A DNA stretch of 64,000 nt from Fibrobacteria bacterium. Its GTDB lineage: Bacteria > Fibrobacterota > Fibrobacteria > UBA5070. Positions 1 to 8,420 of the stretch are shown piece by piece; positions within the stretch are counted from its first letter, which is position 1; every line of letters begins with the position of its first letter. Position numbers and translations under genes: made by a program. Location of the stretch: NCBI GenBank assembly GCA_020633825.1, contig JACKCV010000001.1, positions 62,001-126,000 of the forward strand, written 5' to 3'. The notes under the pieces were generated by a model, which searched no databases, was not told the DNA's origin, and saw only the letters and a list, made by a program, of their open reading frames with translations.

Positions 1-457
1 CGTCGGGACATTTGTCGACGATCCGTGCGACCGTGGAGCGCCAGCCGCTGGGAGTTCGTGCACGGATCTCCACACATTGTCCACAAATGCGTCCGCCACT
101 CCATTGGCCTTGTCCATCTCCGGGCAGCCGATCGACTTGGATCGCGGCATAGCGGGATATGGAGGTGCTGCCGTAGTTGCAGGCACCGCCGGAACTGGGC
201 GTGGAATCCCCGACGCCGCCATAGGTGGTGATGTCGCCCCAACCTTCGGAAGCGGTCAAAAGGGGGATGGAAGGGCCACTGGCATCGCAAGGGCCCTGGC
301 AATCGGAGAGGGAATCGAACCGACCGCGCGCCCATCGGGAGGTGTCCGGATCGGACGGCTGGGCCGGGCGCGAAGCCGGTGAATCTCCACAGCCGGCGAG
401 CCATGCTCCGCAGAGAGGTAGCAGAAGACCACGACAGATCATTCTTCCAGTGTACAT
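1..457 (-). CDS. Expansin-like lipoprotein, 5' part only (runs off window start)
   Basis: Reading leftwards from ATG at 457, preceded by a GGGAGAGG ribosome site, the frame is open to base 1 (152 codons). The N-terminus is a lipoprotein signal with lipobox LAGC. The mature part carries a small double-psi beta-barrel signature of expansins and barwin-like proteins: a GACNYG motif, then a Cys-rich stretch ICGQCVEI and the start of a VDKCPD segment, where the Asp is the usual conserved expansin acid. Such proteins loosen cellulose or other wall polymers without hydrolysis. Seen: signal, cysteines and barrel motifs. Inferred: a surface-anchored wall-loosening role. The 3' part lies outside the window. 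Confidence 0.75.
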   Translation of the reverse strand, partial: MYTGRMICRGLLLPLCGAWLAGCGDSPASRPAQPSDPDTSRWARGRFDSLSDCQGPCDASGPSIPLLTASEGWGDITTYGGVGDSTPSSGGACNYGSTSISRYAAIQVDRLPGDGQGQWSGGRICGQCVEIRARTPSGWRSTVARIVDKCPD

Positions 458-593
458 GGTCCCTCTCCCAAACCTGAAGGCGTTTTGCCGTCTCGCCCCC
501 CCTTGGGCAGTCCACGGAAAAAGGCTGCGTCCCGACCGAGAAAGGCGGGAGGGCGCTCAATGGATGCATGCGGCGCACCTTCGCGCGAAGCGG

Positions 594-599
594 TACAAT
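594..599 (+). promoter_or_regulatory. Candidate -10 box upstream of the HDOD gene
   Basis: TACAAT lies about 100 bases before the HDOD start codon in the 242-base gap between the divergent expansin-like gene and this gene. No convincing -35 hexamer is seen, so this is a weak call. Confidence 0.25.
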
Positions 600-699
600 C
601 CCCTCTCGCATCAACGGGGGAAAGGTCCCCGATCCCGGAAAATGGTCCGATCGGGAAAACCCGGAATCGGCGAAGATGGCGCGCAATGCAGGAGGATGG

Positions 700-2151
700 A
701 TGAGCAACGGTTCGGTGCCTCTACCCCCCGGTCCTCTCGGCAGATGGGTGGAGAAAGCTTGTGAGCAGGAGTTGCCGGTGCTGTCGGCGACCTTGGGACA
801 GATCGACAAGGCTCTGTCCAGCGACGAGTATTCCACCTTCGCCTTGGCCCGGGTGATCCTCCAGGATCCACCCCTGACGGCGAAGGTGCTGCGCGTGGCG
901 AATTCGGCCTACTACAATCCGGGTGGCAACCAGATCTCCATGGTGAGCCGGGCGGTCATGATCCTGGGGTTCGAAGCGGTCCGTTCCATCTGCACCTCCA
1001 TCGCCGTGATCGAGGCGCTGCTTCGCGGACCCGTCCGGCAGCGTCTGGTCGACGAGATCGCCCGCGCCCTGTTCGCGGCCGTGATCGCTCGACGCCTCGC
1101 CCAACATCGCCACGACCCGGCTCCCGAGGAGATGTTCGTTTCGACGCTGCTGCGCCGGCTCGGGCACATGGTCTTCTGGGGATTGGATGCCCCGGAGGCC
1201 GAAGAGCTCGACCAAGCCATCACGCAAAAAGGCGAATCGGAGGAGCGGGCGGAATCCCGGATCCTCGGGTTTTCCTTGGATCGACTGTCGGAACCCCTGG
1301 CCGATCGCTGGGGAATTCCCTGGAAGGTGGGACGACCGGGAGCCAAACCAGACCCGCGCGGGCGCATCCAGGAGCTCGCCTGGGAAGTGGCTTCCGAGGC
1401 GGCACGAGGCTGGGAACAGCCTGCCGTGGTCAAGTCCCTGCGGGAAGTCGCCTGGTTCCTTTCCACCACCGAAAGCGATGCCCTCCAGGTCTTGCGCTCG
1501 CTGGCGTCGGACACCGCCCAATTCGCCCATGCCTTGGGTTCGGACGAGGTGGCCCGCCGTGTTCCTGGCCAGAACGGGGCCTTGTTGCAGCTGGAGTCCG
1601 AGAGCAAGGTCTCCACCCTGGGAGAAGCGGACCCGGGGACCGAGATGCGTGTGTTGCACGAAATCTCCACGAACCTCCTGGACTCCCTGGACGTGAATTC
1701 CATCCTGGAAATGGTCCTGGAAGGAATCCATCGAGGGGTGGGAATGGACCGGACCGCACTGGCTTTCCTCGATCCGCGTTCCGGAGAAGTGCGTTGCAAG
1801 CTGGCCTTGGGGGTCCATCGTCGCCGTTTGATGGAGGAGTTCCGCTTCGCGGTCGTCGATTTGAACCGGCATGCCCTGGTGGATGCGATGGACCGTTGCC
1901 GCTCCCTCCTGATCGAACCCTCGACCCCGGAGTGGTACGGCAAGCTGGATCATCCCGTGTACTCCCTCTTCGAAGGACGTCCGTTCCTGTGCCAGGCCGT
2001 GGCCCTGAAGGGAAAATCCGTCGGGCTGTTCCTGGCCGATCGCCACGAGTCCCGGAGGGAGATCGATCGCGAGACCTGGGACAACTTCCGATTGCTGGTG
2101 CGGCAGGCGGACATCGCCCTGGCCTTGGCGGCGGGCAACCGCGAAACGTGA
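700..2151 (+). CDS. HDOD domain protein with C-terminal GAF-like domain
   Basis: 483 residues from the ATG at 700, which has GGAGG four bases upstream; longer in-frame starts at 568 and 676 lack such a site. The N-terminal half is an HDOD domain (about residues 10-250), recognised by the ELPVLS opening, the LTAKVLRVANSAYY stretch and the ILGFEAVRSIC helix. HDOD is an HD-related fold that lacks most metal ligands and acts in signalling. The C-terminal part (about 310-480) reads as a GAF sensor domain, opening LHEISTNLLDSLDV. HDOD-GAF proteins are common signalling components in bacteria with two-component and c-di-GMP networks; the ligand is unknown. Confidence 0.75.
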   Translation: MSNGSVPLPPGPLGRWVEKACEQELPVLSATLGQIDKALSSDEYSTFALARVILQDPPLTAKVLRVANSAYYNPGGNQISMVSRAVMILGFEAVRSICTSIAVIEALLRGPVRQRLVDEIARALFAAVIARRLAQHRHDPAPEEMFVSTLLRRLGHMVFWGLDAPEAEELDQAITQKGESEERAESRILGFSLDRLSEPLADRWGIPWKVGRPGAKPDPRGRIQELAWEVASEAARGWEQPAVVKSLREVAWFLSTTESDALQVLRSLASDTAQFAHALGSDEVARRVPGQNGALLQLESESKVSTLGEADPGTEMRVLHEISTNLLDSLDVNSILEMVLEGIHRGVGMDRTALAFLDPRSGEVRCKLALGVHRRRLMEEFRFAVVDLNRHALVDAMDRCRSLLIEPSTPEWYGKLDHPVYSLFEGRPFLCQAVALKGKSVGLFLADRHESRREIDRETWDNFRLLVRQADIALALAAGNRET

Positions 2152-2278
2152 CCGCGGTCACAGCGGGAGAATCGGTAGGTGCGCAACGGGACCGGGATTG
2201 CTAGATTCAAGACATATCCGATCTGGAAGGTTCGCCCGGCCTTCCCGCAGTTCCTTTCCCCTGCATCGAGTGTCCACC

Positions 2279-2479
2279 ATGAGAATACCCACCGCCCTTC
2301 TGGGATGCGCTTTCATGGCCGTCGCCGCGCTCGCCGTCTCCCCCGATCTCTTCTCCTCGGATCCCACCCCCGTGGTCCCCGAACTCTCCATCGAGCGCTC
2401 GCGGCAAGTGCTGGTGCAACCCGAGATCTCCCCCTCCGATTCCTCCCACTCCCTGGAATCCCCACGCCCCAAGGAGTGA
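2279..2479 (+). CDS. Small secreted protein, unknown function
   Basis: 66 residues starting MRIPTALLGC, with a hydrophobic export signal (about residues 4-20) and a short Ser/Pro-rich mature part. A longer in-frame start at 2198 would put the signal in the middle, so the internal ATG is preferred. It ends 39 bases before the convergent rmuC stop. No family recognised; the call rests on the signal peptide and on its fit between neighbours. Confidence 0.45.
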   Translation: MRIPTALLGCAFMAVAALAVSPDLFSSDPTPVVPELSIERSRQVLVQPEISPSDSSHSLESPRPKE

Positions 2480-2518
2480 TCGTCCTCTTCCCCTAAAAGG
2501 GACCTGACGAGCCTCTTC

Positions 2519-3838
2519 TCAGGCTCTGGAGCGGTCCTCGGCGGGGAAGTCTCCCTCTGGATCGTCCAAGTCCGGATCGAGGGAGGAGTTGGACGGAGCC
2601 ATGGTCGGTGGAATCCGTTTCTCGGTGCGGGCGCCGAGATCCTGGAGCTGTCCCGACTGGCGGATGAGATTCCCCCGACCCGCGACCAATCTCCTGCGAG
2701 CTTCCTCGAAACTATCCCGGGCCCGATCCAAATGGCGCCCGAGTTCTTCCATGGATCCCAGGAAATCATGGAGCTTGCCCAGGAGCAATCCGGCACGATG
2801 GCCGATCTCCTGGGCATTGCGGCCGAGGTCGAATTGCTTCCAGGTATGCTGGATGGTGGTCAGGACGGCCAACAGGGTGGTTGGACTGACCAGCACGACC
2901 TTGCGGCCGAACGCGTCGGCGTACAGGGAGGGGTCCCGGGCCAGCACGACCTGGAAGGCCGCCTCGATGGGAACGAAGAGGAACCGGAAGTCCACGGTGG
3001 AATGGCCGCGGGCGACCAATGCCTCGGTGTACGGCTTGGAGGCGAGATTGTCCACATGGGCCCGGAGAGACCGACGGAATTCGGCCAAGGCCGCTTCCCG
3101 GAGGGATTCGTCCTCGGTCTGGGCATCCATCCAGGACGACAGACTCATCTTGGAGTCGACCACCAGGCAACGGTTCTCGGGGAGCAGCACCACCACATCG
3201 GGTTTGAGGTGGCGCGCGGCTTCGTCCTTCAGTTCGAGCCCTTCGCCTTGCTCCACGAAATGGATCCCCCGGACCAGACCCGCCGCTTCGAGAATGCGGC
3301 CGAGCAGGACCTCCCCGTATTCCCCGGAGGCCCGGTTGTCCCCTTTCAGCGCGCGGGCCAGGTTTTCCGCCTGGCTGCCCAGGCGTTCGTTGAGCGACAC
3401 CATCCTCTGGAGGGCGTCGTGCAGTCCCCGTTCCCGCACCGCGTCGGTGCGTTCGGCCTCGATCATCGACTTCTGCAAGGTCTCCAATCTCTCGCGGACC
3501 GGCTGGAGAAGCTCGGCGATGGCCTGGGTTCCTTGGGAACGGAAGATTCCGGTCTTTTCCTCGAAGATGCGGTGCGAGAGACCTTCGATCTCGGATCGGA
3601 TCAATTCCGATCGTCGGACTTCCTCCTGCCGGTGGCGTTCCAGGGCATCCCGGTCGGCATCGCGTTCGACGCGCAGGCGGGCGGCCTCGATCTCGAGATC
3701 CCGGACTTCCTGGCGGGCGGCCTCGAGAGCACGCGAGACGGTGGAGGCCCTTCGCATCGCCAGGAGGGCCAAGGCGAGAAGCAGGCCTGCGAGGCAGACC
3801 GAAGGGAGCAGGAGCAGGAGAAGGGACGAGGGGGTCAC
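2519..3838 (-). CDS. rmuC: DNA recombination protein RmuC
   Basis: 439 residues. The GTG start overlaps the upstream gene's TGA (GTGA), so translation is probably coupled. An N-terminal membrane helix (about 5-25) is followed by a long coiled coil (about 30-170) and the RmuC nuclease-like core, with the SGEYGEVLLGRILE motif, the PDVVVLLPENRCLVVDSKMS block (D..D.K of a PD-(D/E)XK-like fold) and a VSPTTLLAVL segment. The length fits the family. RmuC limits inversions at short inverted repeats and is thought to trim DNA ends. The acidic C-terminal tail is not conserved. Confidence 0.92.
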   Translation of the reverse strand: MTPSSLLLLLLPSVCLAGLLLALALLAMRRASTVSRALEAARQEVRDLEIEAARLRVERDADRDALERHRQEEVRRSELIRSEIEGLSHRIFEEKTGIFRSQGTQAIAELLQPVRERLETLQKSMIEAERTDAVRERGLHDALQRMVSLNERLGSQAENLARALKGDNRASGEYGEVLLGRILEAAGLVRGIHFVEQGEGLELKDEAARHLKPDVVVLLPENRCLVVDSKMSLSSWMDAQTEDESLREAALAEFRRSLRAHVDNLASKPYTEALVARGHSTVDFRFLFVPIEAAFQVVLARDPSLYADAFGRKVVLVSPTTLLAVLTTIQHTWKQFDLGRNAQEIGHRAGLLLGKLHDFLGSMEELGRHLDRARDSFEEARRRLVAGRGNLIRQSGQLQDLGARTEKRIPPTMAPSNSSLDPDLDDPEGDFPAEDRSRA

Positions 3839-5817
3839 CGGGCCGGGACGCTCCACAGGCTCCAGGTGGGAAGGCGCGTGATCCGCCCCAAGGCATCCCG
3901 ACGCGGTTGGTTCCTCCAGGAGCCGACCTGATCGATCCACGGGACGGTTTGGCGCGGGATCAGGTTTCCTCTCCCCTGTTCCCGCAGACCGGGGATCTCG
4001 AAGACCCGCGTGTCGCGCGCGGCGACCTTCAAGGGCAGGCGGCCCTTGTGGTTTTGGATGGGGAGCCAACCCGACCAGTATCCCAGGAGGTCCCGGATGG
4101 GGTATTGCCCGTCCTCGACCTTGGCGAAATGCATGGACCCCTGGACTTCGGTTTCGGAGGAATTCGAGACCACCACGATCACCGATCCGTTCTGGTCGAT
4201 GAAGCCGAAGCCTCCCAGGCTGTCCCCTTCGAAGGAAAGCGGCAGGGAATCCCGCACATCGGTGTCCTCGAGGATGGGGGCGATCCTTTCCAGGCGCACG
4301 CGTTCGGCCTCCGACAAGTGGGTCTTGCCGAGGTTGTCGACGTAGACGTACCAACCGGTGGGGCGGTTTTCGGGAGGGAGGTTCGCCAAGGCGGAATCGC
4401 ACACGAAGTATCCCCCGGGGACACCTTTGCTGCGCCAGCCCAACACCTTCGGCTCGAACCACCACCAGAAGTTGGGGTTTCCGGTGCTTTCGCTCTGCCG
4501 CTCCAGATCGGTGGACCAGTAGAAGGCGGGACCGAAGGGATGTCTCGGGATGTGGGCGCGCATCAGGGCGACCACGGGGGTGTCCACGACTGCCTGGTCC
4601 CAGTACCCCCTTTGGAAAGCCTGGGGAGCGCGCCGGACGGATCCGTCGAGATTGGCCACGTGGGTCCAACCGGTGGTCAGCCAGGCGTGCTTCAGGTAGA
4701 GGCGCGCCCATTCGGTGTCCTTGCCGGCGTTCTCGACGGCGTGTCTGAAGTTGCTCTGCCAGGCGTCCATGTGGGCGCCCAAGGGCATCTCGGGGACGCG
4801 CCCGGCGTGTCCGCCCATGTTGGTGGAGGCTTTCCAGTAGGGAGGGACGGGGCGTCCTTCATCGCTTTGCAGCTCCACCTGGAAGTACCAGTTCTTGGCC
4901 GGGAGGTGCTTGAGGTAGATGCGGAAGTCGTTCCCGGTGCTGCGAACGGAGGCCGCATGGGGCAGGATCTGTCCACCCACCTGGGGCTCGCGGCCCGTCT
5001 CGGCGATGGTGCGGGCGGCGCGGGCGTAGAACCGGGCGAATCGGTCGGATTTGAAGTCGTTCCAGACGCTCCAGGCGTTGGCCTTGATCCAATCAGCCCG
5101 CTCCTTCACGGAGGTTCCAGGAACGGTCAGGCCGGACCACTTCTGGAAATCATCGACGACCCGGGGATGGAAGTCGTGGTTGCCGCCGTACAGACCGACC
5201 ACGAAGTCGGCGGCGAAGAATCCGCGCGCCTCGATGCGATTGGCGAGGGTGCCGAGCTTCCATCCTGCGAAATCCCCGAAGGTGGCATCGCGCATCCCGG
5301 GTGGCCAGTCGGCGGAATCGAACGGCATCAGCGGAGTGATGTAGCCCGCGGAAGGGTAGTAGACCTTGCCTTCCCAATCGAGGGCGAGGTACTTCGATTC
5401 CCGGGCCTTGATCCACTCGCCCCATTGCTGCCACCCCTCCCGGTGGCTCATGTCGGCGAACCCCGCGGAGGAATCGCCCCCCGTGGCGGCGGCGTATTCG
5501 TACCCCCAGGCGACGCACGAGAGGATGGGCACCCTCCCCTGGCTTTCCACCCCTCGGGTGGCTTGCAGCATTTCGAGGTGCTTGTTGTCGACCTGGCTCA
5601 TGGATTCCCAGAACAACTGCTCCGGCCAGCGATAGTTGCCGGCGCCCCAGGGGACCTCCTTGATTCCGTTGCGCTCGGCCACGAAAGGGGGGTAGTCGGG
5701 ATTGGGGCCGGGACGCGAGGGATGGGGAAGATCCAGTGCCACCGCTCCCCCGGTCAGGAGGAGTGCGGGAACCAGGCCCACGGAACGAGCGATGAGTCCT
5801 CGTCGGGAAGTGTCCAT
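3835..5817 (-). CDS. Large secreted protein, possibly glycosidase-like, unassigned
   Basis: 660 residues with an N-terminal TSRRGLIA segment before a hydrophobic stretch, resembling a twin-arginine or Sec signal. The body is rich in Trp and Tyr. Segments such as FADMSHREGWQQWGEW and an Asp/Trp/Phe-rich middle suggest a TIM-barrel carbohydrate-active protein, followed by a beta-sandwich-like C-terminus (from about 520). No specific family or catalytic pair could be assigned. Its stop overlaps the rmuC start, and it lies 12 bases after the small gene upstream, so the three are probably cotranscribed. Confidence 0.6.
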   Translation of the reverse strand: MDTSRRGLIARSVGLVPALLLTGGAVALDLPHPSRPGPNPDYPPFVAERNGIKEVPWGAGNYRWPEQLFWESMSQVDNKHLEMLQATRGVESQGRVPILSCVAWGYEYAAATGGDSSAGFADMSHREGWQQWGEWIKARESKYLALDWEGKVYYPSAGYITPLMPFDSADWPPGMRDATFGDFAGWKLGTLANRIEARGFFAADFVVGLYGGNHDFHPRVVDDFQKWSGLTVPGTSVKERADWIKANAWSVWNDFKSDRFARFYARAARTIAETGREPQVGGQILPHAASVRSTGNDFRIYLKHLPAKNWYFQVELQSDEGRPVPPYWKASTNMGGHAGRVPEMPLGAHMDAWQSNFRHAVENAGKDTEWARLYLKHAWLTTGWTHVANLDGSVRRAPQAFQRGYWDQAVVDTPVVALMRAHIPRHPFGPAFYWSTDLERQSESTGNPNFWWWFEPKVLGWRSKGVPGGYFVCDSALANLPPENRPTGWYVYVDNLGKTHLSEAERVRLERIAPILEDTDVRDSLPLSFEGDSLGGFGFIDQNGSVIVVVSNSSETEVQGSMHFAKVEDGQYPIRDLLGYWSGWLPIQNHKGRLPLKVAARDTRVFEIPGLREQGRGNLIPRQTVPWIDQVGSWRNQPRRDALGRITRLPTWSLWSVPAR

Positions 5818-5829
5818 GGGGGGGCGGAC

Positions 5830-6237
5830 TCAGTTCTGGTTCAGGGCGATGTCCAGGGCCAGGTTGCGCATCCGGCTCTTCTGGTCTTCGGTGGCGAATC
5901 CGGGGCCGAAGATGGTGTCGGTCTGGTTCAGGACGAGCGCGGTCAGGTCCTTGCCCCCTTTGAGGCAGCGAACCAGGGATCCCACGGTGTAGATGGGTCC
6001 CCAGGGGAATCCCCACCATCCCAGGAGGAGGCTGGTGAGGAGGTAGGGAAGCCCTTTCCCGACCCTTGAATCGTGGGGACTCACCCAACGGATGTTCGTG
6101 GGGCGCTGGAAGGTCATCACGAGGATGGAGACGCAATACGAGTACTGCACGAATCGGCCGCCGGAACGGACTTGTTCGAGCAGTTGGTCGGCCGTGATGG
6201 TTTCGGCGCCGACGACGGCCGGGAGATCGATGTCCAT
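5830..6237 (-). CDS. Small protein with a hydrophobic segment, unknown function
   Basis: 135 residues from ATG at 6237, preceded by AGGAGAG; a longer frame to 6318 has no such site. The middle (about 75-100) holds LPYLLTSLLLGWWGFPWGP, a hydrophobic Gly/Trp-rich segment that could insert in a membrane. The tail ends in a charged helix. First gene of the leftward group leading to rmuC; no family recognised. Confidence 0.6.
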   Translation of the reverse strand: MDIDLPAVVGAETITADQLLEQVRSGGRFVQYSYCVSILVMTFQRPTNIRWVSPHDSRVGKGLPYLLTSLLLGWWGFPWGPIYTVGSLVRCLKGGKDLTALVLNQTDTIFGPGFATEDQKSRMRNLALDIALNQN

Positions 6238-6344
6238 GGTGCTCTCCTGGATGGAGACGATGGGAAGGAAACGAGGATGGACGAAAGGTAGGTGCGCGTC
6301 GGGAGCCATTCGCTGCACCAGCCGAATTCAGGAGCGGCAAGTCC

Positions 6345-6375
6345 TTGACAATGAACCAGTCAGGAGTGGTAGCAT
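6345..6375 (+). promoter_or_regulatory. Candidate sigma70-type promoter of the porin operon
   Basis: A perfect TTGACA (6345-6350) is followed after 19 bases by TAGCAT (6370-6375). The spacing is slightly long. It sits in the divergent gap about 50 bases before the porin start. Confidence 0.45.
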
Positions 6376-6427
6376 GGGACCACTCGGATGGAATCTTCCC
6401 GGGTTCTTGGAGAAAGGGATGGCGCTC

Positions 6428-7927
6428 ATGCGAAGCAAACAAGGGTTGGCGATGGTCCTTCTGGCCTCGATGGCGGCTTCTGCCCAATCGACCGTGAAGG
6501 TGTACGGGTTCGCGGATTTCCGCATGTCCAAGGGCTGGATGGAGGACAACAACCTCCTCATCCCCGAAGGTTACATCAACGACGACGTCAATTTCTACTT
6601 GGGGCACGTCGATCCCTACATCGATTGGACCCCCAACGAGCACGTTCGCGCCCTGGTGGAACTCGACCTCAACCCCCAGCCCACCGTCAGCGGGGGAGCG
6701 GGGTTGCGACTCAAGCTTTCCGATGCCGGAAAGGCCGAGGTCCGGACGGTTCTCCAGCAAAGCATCACCGGCCAGGTGATCCAGGGTCTCATGGCGCAAG
6801 GGATGACCCTGGCCCAGGCCCAGGCGGCCGCTCCCGGGATCGCGCAACCCATGATCGATCAAGCCTACGATGCCGTTCTCGCCAACGCGGACGTGAAGGT
6901 GCAGGACCCGAGCGACCGCCGCCGCACCGATTATCTCCGTCTGGTGCGTGCCCAATTCGATGCGAAGATCTCCGACGCCCTGAATGTGCGCGTGGGACGA
7001 TTCCTGACTCCGGTGGGCATCTGGAGCGTGGACCACGGATCACCGGTGATCCTCTCCATCCAGCAACCCTACTACATCTCCACCGTCCCCATCTTCCCGC
7101 AGGTCCAGGAAGGAGCCATGTTGTTCGGGAACCTCTTCCTGGGCGACAACGACATGGAATACGCGCTCTACCTGAGCAAGGGGCGCGAGGATGCCAACAA
7201 GGGGATCAACCGCATCCAGGAAGTGGACGACCTGTCCGTCGGCGGACAGGTGAACATCCGGGTCGATGCCCTGAATGGAACGAGGTTCGGGGCCTCCGGA
7301 TACGTGGGACGCCAGCGGACGGACAAATTGTGGGGGGACGCGGGCTACGAACTTGGTCTGCTCAAGAGCGACCCCTCGGCTCCGGCGGATCTGCAACCGA
7401 TCCTCCCCTACCTGAAGGACGACACCCTTTTCCTGGATGAATTCCACTACTCCAGGGAACGCACCGAAAGCCTGCGCGAATTCTGCTGGGGGTTGGATTT
7501 CCAGACCAGGTACGGTGCCTTGGGGGTCCAGGCGGAGATCAACGGCGCGCTCATCCAGAACGACCAGCTCTATTCCGGTACCACCGGATCGGCGTTGGAC
7601 GTGTACGGCCTGGTCTCCTGGGAGCAGCCCGTGAACCAGGCCATCACCATCACCCCGTACCTGTTCTACGAACAGCTGACCTGGGCCGACCAGGAAAACG
7701 TCCCCACATGGTCCATCGGGTTGGGGAATTTTCCACTCGCGGGTTTCCGGACGGGGTCCCTGGGATTGAACACCTCCTTCTGGAACAACATCCGTCTGAA
7801 GACGGAATACACCCTGGTGTGGCTCCTCCCCGAGGCGCAATCGAAGGATCCCATCTACCGGAACCACTTCACGGAATCGGACCTGTTCAGCCAAGCCGTC
7901 AATGGCCAGATCACCGTTGCGTTCTAA
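6428..7927 (+). CDS. Outer-membrane porin-like beta-barrel protein
   Basis: 499 residues from ATG at 6428, which gives a classic signal (MRSKQGLAMVLLASMAASAQS) and lies 10 bases after AGAAAGGG. ATG at 6419 is the alternative. The mature part opens VKVYGFADFR, typical of porin barrels, shows alternating aromatic strands and ends in a C-terminal Phe (TVAF), the outer-membrane insertion signature. A 70-residue Ala/Gln-rich insert (about 90-160) is unusual for a barrel. It heads a three-gene set with a phosphate-binding-like protein and a chemoreceptor, suggesting joint uptake or sensing of an anion such as phosphate (inference). Confidence 0.75.
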   Translation: MRSKQGLAMVLLASMAASAQSTVKVYGFADFRMSKGWMEDNNLLIPEGYINDDVNFYLGHVDPYIDWTPNEHVRALVELDLNPQPTVSGGAGLRLKLSDAGKAEVRTVLQQSITGQVIQGLMAQGMTLAQAQAAAPGIAQPMIDQAYDAVLANADVKVQDPSDRRRTDYLRLVRAQFDAKISDALNVRVGRFLTPVGIWSVDHGSPVILSIQQPYYISTVPIFPQVQEGAMLFGNLFLGDNDMEYALYLSKGREDANKGINRIQEVDDLSVGGQVNIRVDALNGTRFGASGYVGRQRTDKLWGDAGYELGLLKSDPSAPADLQPILPYLKDDTLFLDEFHYSRERTESLREFCWGLDFQTRYGALGVQAEINGALIQNDQLYSGTTGSALDVYGLVSWEQPVNQAITITPYLFYEQLTWADQENVPTWSIGLGNFPLAGFRTGSLGLNTSFWNNIRLKTEYTLVWLLPEAQSKDPIYRNHFTESDLFSQAVNGQITVAF

Positions 7928-7937
7928 GGGGTCGACG

Positions 7938-8348
7938 ATGAAACACCTCACGCTTTCCATCCTGCTCGCCATGGCGTCCCTCGCCACCTCCGCCGACTGG
8001 GTGATGGTCGCGGCCGCCGGGTCCGGTGTCGATGCCGTGTCCAAGGCCGATCTCAAACGGATCTACACGGGGCGAAAGGCCTCGATCGGTTCGTCGAAGG
8101 TCGTTCCGATCATGATTGCCGAGTCGAGTCCCGCCGCGGCGGCCTTCCTGAAGGACGTCCTGGGGATGTCGGTGGACGAGTACAAGAAATTTTGGATCGA
8201 TGCCCAGATCAAGGGCCAGGGGACCGCTCCCATGATCCAGAAGAGCTCCGCGGGGGCGGTCGCCGTGGTGGGCGAACTTCCCGGGGCCATCGCGGTGGTC
8301 GAGCCCGGTGCGGTCGATGCGAGCGTGAAGGCTCTCAAGATCGAGTAG
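7938..8348 (+). CDS. Periplasmic phosphate-binding-like protein (PstS-like, short)
   Basis: 136 residues with a signal peptide cleaved near TSA-DW. The family signature is ADLKRIYTGRKAS near residue 35, typical of short single-domain PBP-like proteins that resemble PstS. It starts 10 bases after the porin stop with AAGGGG before the ATG. No permease or ATPase genes follow; a chemoreceptor follows instead. It may therefore present a ligand to the receptor rather than feed an ABC transporter. That role is inference. Confidence 0.8.
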   Translation: MKHLTLSILLAMASLATSADWVMVAAAGSGVDAVSKADLKRIYTGRKASIGSSKVVPIMIAESSPAAAAFLKDVLGMSVDEYKKFWIDAQIKGQGTAPMIQKSSAGAVAVVGELPGAIAVVEPGAVDASVKALKIE

Positions 8349-8420
8349 CGTCCCGAAAATGGACAGGTGGCCGAAGCCGTGATCGGTCTGACTTTCGGCG
8401 ATTCCAAAGGAATTCCAGCG

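Noticed and set aside
3907..6069. Long plus-strand open frame opposite the large secreted protein
   Set aside because: No homology-like motifs; opposite frame has a signal peptide and overlaps that fit neighbours.
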